The notes below the pieces were generated by a model, which saw only the letters and a program-made list of their open reading frames with translations, did not search any database and had not been told where the DNA came from. Shown in pieces: positions 57,297 to 64,000 of a stretch of 64,000 nt of DNA; position 1 is the stretch's first letter; each line of letters starts with the position of its first letter. Origin of the DNA: Clusia tigrina (taxonomy: Eukaryota > Arthropoda > Insecta > Diptera > Clusiidae); NCBI GenBank assembly GCA_920105625.2, contig OV050030.1, forward strand, positions 97,233,152 through 97,297,151, read 5' to 3'. The position numbers and the translations under genes are program-made.

Positions 57297-57545
57297 TCAG
57301 AAGAAGAAGAAGAATTATTGAAACATATTTTGGCAGATCTTAGAGCTATTTCGGAAACGCCACTTGTCCTCATCAGAGATCTATCAATGAAAGCCAAATT
57401 TTCCCCAAGCATTTTTATTATGTCTCAGAAATCAACAGCACACCAATTATGAACCCTCCCAGGAATCGAACCTGGGTCTACAGCTGTTGTAATCTGTCCA
57501 TCCAGACAACTACGCTAACTGCAGGTGGTGAACTAACTGATCAAA
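57297..57545 (-). repeat. tRNA-derived SINE-like unit
   Basis: On the minus strand a tRNA-like head has an A box (TAGCGTAGTTGTCTGG, 57517-57502) and a perfect B box GGTTCGATTCC (57472-57462), with a T-arm stem CCCAGG/CCTGGG. The acceptor stem does not close, so it is not a functional tRNA. About 150 bp of unrelated body follow and it ends in a (TTC)n tail (57313-57300). The architecture is that of a Pol III-driven SINE. Confidence 0.6.
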
Positions 57546-57744
57546 TTCTGTTCATGTACTGTCTCATTCCACCACACACTCGAATCAACTCTGTCTCATT
57601 ATTACCCCTCTTTTGTTCCGTTAGGTCTCTCTCTCGGTTTTTTTATTACATTTCAGTGGTGTCATAGTACATTGCTTTTGTTAGTGGCAGGCTGATTAGA
57701 CCTGATCACACTAACCTTCTTAGGATCCATTCATTTTAAAAATT
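57546..57744. other. Unassigned sequence between SINE and T2
   Basis: No coding frame or known terminus is visible. A CT-rich stretch (TCTCTCTCGG) lies near 57630. It borders tubulin sequence at about 57745. Confidence 0.4.
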
Positions 57745-57774
57745 AAATAAAATCGCGTTATAGGGTTCAAACAC
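57745..57774 (-). pseudogene. Beta-tubulin T2, left remnant
   Basis: About 30 bases (AAATCGCGTTATAGGGTTCA and neighbours) match the T1 exon at 10817-10845, coding for the segment after the nucleotide-binding region. They end in AACAC, the target duplicated by BEL. The 3' part of the exon present in T1 is missing here. Confidence 0.7.
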
Positions 57775-57886
57775 TGTTTGGGGAATTTGTCCAAATAAAA
57801 AACGAAGAGATTGAACCGTTTACTATTCACTATTCAATAATATAAAACAGGGCTGCATTTACATAGTTTTTAGACAATCTGTAACA
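57775..57886 (-). repeat. BEL 3' LTR, shortened
   Basis: Matches both ends of the 5' LTR but lacks its middle (the TTAGCAACTTTCAACTAATA region). Confidence 0.85.
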
Positions 57887-57897
57887 TTTCCGCCCAC

Positions 57898-58350
57898 CTA
57901 GTTCGCTTTGGTTGGCAGGCAAACAAAGAGTGCGACGTAACCTTTGTAACTTCGGTGTCCACGACCATTGGAAGTGCGAACGCTAAAGGGCCCGGCATAG
58001 TCCACACCGGTGTGTATGAAGGGCAAGGATGGATTGCAGCGTTCAGTTGGCAAGTTTCCCATAATTTGTGTGAGCGGCACACATGATTGACGAAAGCATG
58101 GGATGCAGCTTCGAATTATTCCTTTGACCACAGTGCGGCCGTTAATCCACCATCGTCTGCGAAAGAACTGCAACGTTGCTTGTGTGCCTTCATGTAGCGT
58201 TCGTTGATGTGCGCACATTGATGAGTAGTGCAGTCAAAAGATTGATCTTTGGTAGTAATATAGGATAACATTCGCTGAAAGGAATGTGCGCGTTGTTCAA
58301 CCTCCCACTGAGGCGCAGGATTCCCTCAGCATCTAAGGTCGGATTCAGTT
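57898..58350 (-). pseudogene. pol: BEL integrase, truncated
   Basis: A piece with LDAEGILRLSGRL then a frame change to HQRTLHEGTQATLQFF and RSCIPCFRQ (the HHCC module), and the first core Asp in GVDYAGPF. The frame ends with CLPTKAN at 57898, directly before the 3' LTR. The rest of the core and the C-terminal domain are missing. Confidence 0.8.
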
Positions 58351-58357
58351 TGATAAA

Positions 58358-60300
58358 CTAGCTGCTTACAGGAAGTGGTTGGTTACGTTGCAGACAATGA
58401 ATTTCTTGTCGAAAAACAGCGTGTTGAACTCGCTTGACCCAAAAAAACAATGCTGCGTTGCGCTCAGACCATAAGCAGAAAGACTCAGTCGGATGTGGTT
58501 TTTTGCGGACGGCATTGACAAACCGTTGACACCAAGCTGTCGTGGCGAGAAGTTTCTCAAGTGTGGAGTAGTTCTCCAATAGAAACGATGGCGCAGCCTC
58601 GGCTTGAGCTAGGCAAACTTGTACCTGTTTCAGTTCGGGCAGCTCGTCAGGAATTTGTGGCTTTTGTTGTGGCCAGTGTGCTTCGGCTAGCTTCAACCAC
58701 GAAGGGCCGGACCACCAAAGCGGGTGGTCAATAAGTTAGCTTGTTGTTATGCCACGGCTGGCATAATCCGCCGGATTGACCTTTGTCGGGACGTAGTTCC
58801 AAACCCATGCGGATGAAATATCCTGGATTTGTATAACTCGGTTAGCTACAAACTGTTTAAGCTTACCAGGACTTGTTCGAATCCAATAAAGTGTTGTTAT
58901 GGAGTCCGACCAGAGGTCAGTTTTGGTCTGATGCACATCGAAATGAAAAGCGCTGTGTACCTTTCGAGCGAGCTTGGCTGCGAGAAGAGCTGCACACAGC
59001 TCTAGCCGCGGTATGGTGACACGCTTCAAGGGAGCAACCTTCGTTTTTGCCGTGAGCAAGTGCACGGTTTGGTTGTTCGATGAAATGACTTTTAGATATG
59101 CAACTGCTGCATACGCCTGGGTAGATGCATCTGCAAAGGCATGAAGTTCATACGATGAACTGTGTGACGACATATGTATCCAGCGCGGGATTTTCACCTT
59201 AGCAAGGTTCAATACGTTCCGGAACTCGATCCAGTTTGTTTGAAGTTCGCTTGTGGGCTCGTCATCCCAGTTTAACCCGGTAAGCCACAGGCGTTGAAAG
59301 AAGATTTTGCCTCGAATAACCACTGGAGCGAGGAATCCAAGGGGGTCGAACAGTTTAGACACGTCCGAGAGCAGCTGTCGTTTTGTAAAAGTCTCGATTG
59401 TATAGTCAAGGCTAACTCTGTAGCTGAACTCGTCCGTCTGAGTGTACCAGACCATGCCAAGAGCAGTGGTTGCTTCATCGAATGATACCTCTAGCTTATC
59501 CGCAGGTTTGTCCTCATTCGGTGCGATGGTCTCCAAAAACGACGAAGAGTTTGAATTCCACTTCCTTAACGTGAATCCACCTGTTTGCAGTAGTGCCTTG
59601 AGCTGCTGGGCTTCCTTGACTGCAGCAGCTGGGTCATCAGCGCCAAACAGCACATCATCGACGTACAAATTATTTAACAGTGTTTTTGATGCGTCTGGAT
59701 AGCGCAGTTTTTCATCGCTTGCGAGCGTGCTAAGAACGTTAATCGCAAGGTACGGCGCGCAGTTCGTTCCATAGGTGACGGTTAAGAGCCGAAAAGGTGT
59801 CCGTACATCACGTGTACTAGTTCGCCATAAAATTCGTTGGAGATCAGCGTCTCTCCTGTCGATCGAGATCTGGCGATACATATTTTCGATATCACCAGTG
59901 AAGGCTATCTGATATCGACGCCAGTTAAGAACAATTGTTGTAAGGTCGTTTTGCATTTTGGGGCCAACATGCAAACAATCATTAAGCGACACACCCAATT
60001 CGCTCTTTTGCGAGGCGTTAAAAACCACTCTCAGTTTAGTGGTTAAGCTTGATTCTTTTATTACGCCATGATGTGGCAAATAGTAGACATCGTTCGTAGT
60101 TGAATGATCCGTAATTTGTTCCATGTGGCCAAGCATCAGATACTCGTTCAAGAATTTGTCGTAGCTTTGCTGCATGACTGCATCGCGAAGAAGTCGGCGC
60201 TCCATGCACTTCAAGAGATTCATGGATGCATGATATGTTGATCCAAGCTGTGTTACGTCAGCACCTTCCTTCACTGGCAATCTGCAACATAGCGGCCGTT
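58358..60300 (-). pseudogene. pol: BEL reverse transcriptase and RNase H
   Basis: The open frame 60340-58736 covers the whole BEL RT: LRVVFNASQKSELGVSLND, TGDIENMYRQI, VTYGTNCAPYLA and the catalytic LYVDDVLFG (about 59650-59676). RNase H follows with LHAFADASTQAYAA, RLELCAALLAAKLA and DLWSDSITTLYWI. TAA at 58736-58738 after RGITTS interrupts it; the same frame resumes into the linker (WPQQKPQIP and so on) to 58358. The polymerase residues are intact. Confidence 0.88.
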
Positions 60301-61110
60301 TTCTAGACGCCTGGTAGTTTTGTCGAAGAATTCTTGACAAGCGCGTTCATCCTTTGTGAGTGCAGGACTCAAATTTTCCTCTTCCAATTCCCAAAATCTA
60401 CGGAGAGATTCATCCAGGTCGACGATAGTGAAGTTCCAATTGTATGCTTGTTCGTTTGCTGCAAGCTTGTGCTTCGAGGTGAGACCACCAAACACAACCC
60501 ATCCCAGATGAGTGTTTTGAGCAACGGTGTTGTTGACTTTACTCCGTTTAACATCATTCTTAAGCATCACGGCATAGTCTGCAGCACTCAGAATAAGGTC
60601 AATGCCTCCTGGAACATTAAGCCTGGGATCTGCCAAATCAAGCTCTTGAAAGTCGATAAGTTGACTAGGTGGAATTCTGTATGTTGGCACATGATTCTCA
60701 ACACGAGGGAGAACTAATGCCACGCATGTAGCCTCAAATGATGATGATTTAAGCGATTTGATCGTGAATTCCACGATACCTCGCGCGAGTGCGATTCTAC
60801 TGCCACTGGCTCCATTCACTGGAATATGAGTGGCCACGCGTGTTAAGTGTAATAGTTTCGTAGCAAATTCGCATATAAATGACGCCTCATCGAGTAATGC
60901 CCTGAGCGTGAGTTTGTGTCCACTGTTGGAGACTATTGAAACTAAAGCTGTTCCTAGTAGCACCGGTGAAAGCTCAGGAATGGATTTTGGTGATGAATCG
61001 TTGAAAATCGTAGCGTTATTTGCATTAACGTTTGTCGGTTTAGGAACTGTATGCGTTGATGGGCTGGTGATGACATTAGGGCTGAAATATTCATGCAGCA
61101 TAGAGTGATT
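60271..61110 (-). pseudogene. pol: BEL protease region
   Basis: This frame carries the aspartic protease of BEL elements: TALVSIVSNSG, then LTLRALLDEASFICEFATKLL. The active-site stretch keeps the Asp but lacks the following Ser-Gly-Ser-Gln-type residues, so it is inactive. Later landmarks (GGIDLILSADYA-like, NTHLGWVVFGG) are present. It is out of frame with gag (shift near 61105) and with RT (shift near 60280). Confidence 0.8.
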
Positions 61111-62234
61111 TTGTTGCAATGCTGACAGCGTCGATTTGATGAACATGCTGACTGTTGATGCCCATATCTCAAACAGTTGAGACACATGTTGCACTTTTCA
61201 ATAAACTTGTAGCGCTCCTGAGGAGACTTCCTTCTAAAGTCTTCGCAAAACATGATGATGTGTTTGCCGGCACACTCAGGACAGCGTCCAGGGGCGGCAT
61301 GATAATTTTTAACTCCATGGTGGGGTTTATTTTTAGATAGACCTGTATCTTTGAAGGCAGGCTTCGGATCCAGAGAGCTCCGGAAAATTTCTAGAGATCG
61401 AGTACGATTCTCTAAAAACTCTTTAAGTTGATCGAAAGTAGGCATTTCGTCACCAGAAGGGAGGGAAAGCTCCCAGGCTTTTCTGGTAACTGGGTCCAGT
61501 TTGTGGACGATCATGAAAACTAGCCAATCATCCCAGTGGTCAACAGGGCGATTCAGTTGTTCTAGCGCGCTAACCGCTGAGATGACGCCATCGAGCAAGT
61601 TTCGTAAATTAGATGCACTTTCCGTTTGAGTGGCTGGTAGGTGAGTAACTTCAGCTAAGTGCGCGTTAATGATTACGCGCTTATTCTCGTATTTGCTTCT
61701 GAGTAACTCCCAAGCAATAGAAAAGTTTCCATCAGTTATTGTTATATTCTCGAGTGCGTACGCTGCTGCACCGGTAAGGCTATCTTTCAGATACTGCAAC
61801 CGCTGAATGTTTGCAAGTGATGTGTTGTCTATGACCACAGACGTGAAGAGATCCTTTAATGGATACCATTTTAAAAAGGATCCGTCGAATGGAGGAATCT
61901 TCAGTCGAGGTAGACTCTGAGCTGGGCTATGGTGAGCGACAAATGATGATTGTTGTTGCGTGGCATCCACGGAGCTCGCTGGTGGTGTGATCAAGTCTAG
62001 TAACTCATGTAACTCACCCATAGCCTCAGCGTAAGTGCATTCAACGTCATCATACTCGACTAAATGCACTTCAATAGATTTATATTTGAAATCAGTTTCT
62101 AAGCTCACTTCGTTGTAGAGCGCCACATATTTTGCCCAATATTGTTCCAGAAGTTGTCTGTGTGCAGTGAAAAACCTTTTGGTTTGTTTGGTGATAATTG
62201 CTTCACTTGTCTTCAGCTGCTTTAACTTGTCCAT
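61105..62234 (-). pseudogene. gag: BEL gag
   Basis: Starts at ATG 62232-62234. The long frame has a coiled-coil N-terminus, the conserved LPRLKIPPFDGSFLKWYP segment of the BEL gag family, capsid-like helices, and two zinc knuckle-like groups near the end (CNMCLNCLRYGHQQSAC, RRCQHCN). It loses frame right after the second knuckle. Gag itself has no internal stop. Confidence 0.85.
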
Positions 62235-62985
62235 TTTTTCCGATTTTAATGTCGGTTATGGAATTCAAAATATGTTTAAAAAAAAATGTTTTCAAATTTC
62301 ACGAAACAAAATCAAAATAGTCGTCGAAATTTATTATTTGCTCCTTTTAGAGCAAACATAAAAAATGCCGAAAAGAGAGCAAAATATGAGAGTAACACAG
62401 AAAATATGGAATGGAAAAAACGAAAATGTTAGCTGCGCGCACGTCTCACACTTTGCTGTGTTTTGTTTTTTCTTCCCTGCTGTTCTAGCTGAACTTGTTG
62501 GTGTTTTATGTTCGAAAGAGATGGATATTGCCGACGTCGCTGTGACGCGCTAAACGGAAACTGCTCTGCCCTTAGACACTTTTACGAAAAATGTGATTGC
62601 ACAGGTTTGAGGTTAGGGCTTTCGCGACATTAGGAAAAGTTGTCCCACTCTGCCCATGCAAATGTTCAACTTTGGAGAACAACGTGGAGCACACGCACTG
62701 CGGTCACTTTGTCAAATAGTTTGAACCCGCACAGATAAGATTATTTGGAGCCCGTTGTGGAAATAGATTCCCTTGTTTTAACATTTTTATCACAGCCGGT
62801 GGAGTTAGACTCTCTTCGTCACGCCGCGCACGGAATAGGGTTTAGGTTGTAGTCACTCGCGTAAGGAGACAGGTTCACTTGAATCGATAGGTTGGAAGTA
62901 GATTCCTTTTTTTCTCTTTAGTTTGGAAGTAGATTCCTTTTTTCACTTTTGCTTAAAGGGAGCAGGTCCCCGCAAGGGATGCCAA
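62235..62985 (-). other. BEL leader and primer site
   Basis: About 750 bp of noncoding leader. Directly next to the 5' LTR the sense strand reads TTGGCATCCCTTGCGGGG, a likely primer binding site. Two near-identical TTGGAAGTAGATTCC blocks occur at about 62892 and 62922. Confidence 0.6.
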
Positions 62986-63663
<678 letters not shown>

Positions 63664-64000
63664 CTACAAAGAAAACAGAAATATAACCAAACTAATTTTA
63701 GTTTATTAGAATCGTTTATTATTGAATACTTAATAAATTAATTATAACCAAATTCTTCCAAATCCATTACATAATAACCTATGATTATATTAATCGGCTA
63801 AGCCTTTTTTGTCGTACCGATTACAGAAAACTACTGGTCCTTTTTTTAAATTTGTTTCATCTTCATTTTTCAGAATCAAATCTTGAAAATAAAAAATATA
63901 TGTATGTAACATTCTTATATACATATATACTCGTATATGTATGCCAAACAGCCGCCTGTTTCCGTTTCTGTTATGTGCAAAAACAGATGGCGCCGAGCCT
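63664..64000 (-). other. T2 intron or upstream region
   Basis: Noncoding, collinear with T1's 11316-11366 plus 12937-13211 but without the piggyBac insertion. At the joint it reads CGTTTATTATTGAATAC. Confidence 0.7.

Noticed and set aside
57462..57525. Functional tRNA gene
   Set aside because: The B box and T arm are good but the acceptor stem does not pair and a body with a (TTC)n tail follows.

Overview
This window looks like a stretch of a higher-fly genome, most likely a tephritid-type dipteran. The reasons are its AT-rich DNA, short GT-AG introns of 58-79 bp, an insect errantivirus-type element, jockey-clade non-LTR elements, a DD41D mariner of the rosa type (first known from Ceratitis), and typical insect Helitron ends. 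Species is inference. Almost every base can be assigned to transposable elements nested in one another. The only host-gene material is two broken copies of a beta-tubulin gene.

Layout, left to right. 1-1212: 3' end of a non-LTR retrotransposon with an ATG-repeat tail. 1213-4912: jockey element J1, carrying a dead DD41D mariner in its 3' UTR. 4913-9469: 3' half of Ty3/gypsy element M with its 3' LTR, followed by a jockey J2 fragment (9470-9922). 10035-13211: beta-tubulin pseudogene T1, split upstream of its exon by a piggyBac element. 13300-14160: remnant of a divergent Helitron. 14440-20971: three overlapping jockey layers (J2-B, J3, J2-A), with the 1.9-kb repeat R1 inside J3. 20972-26478: Helitron H1 with both ends. 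26556-34171: errantivirus-like element E1 with gag, pol, env and both LTRs. 34193-38214: G1, a young internally deleted gypsy element. 38215-39680: 5' half of M, inverted. 39681-40924: J2-R. 40925-44944: G2. 44945-46482: Helitron fragment H2. 46483-48394: repeat R2. 48395-57195: J2-C split by full-length gypsy G3 (49400-55529). 57297-57545: a tRNA-derived SINE-like unit. 57745-64000: beta-tubulin pseudogene T2, split by a BEL/Pao element (57775-63181).

Nothing here works as a pathway. The value is in the order of events. Target-site duplications date several insertions relative to each other: CTAC for M, ATAT for G1 and G3, TATA for E1, AACAC for BEL and ATCYTGACAAC for J3. Shared inactivating mutations in J2-C/J2-R, G2/G3 and H1/H2 show that already dead copies were duplicated, partly in inverted orientation. 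The two halves of M lie about 29 kb apart in opposite orientation but carry the two flanks of one insertion, which points to an inversion. G1 has the least diverged LTR pair (4 differences in 622 bp) although it has lost RT and most of integrase. The dense, mixed-orientation nesting is what one expects of pericentromeric heterochromatin or a piRNA cluster; that is inference. No CRISPR, operon or bacterial feature is present.
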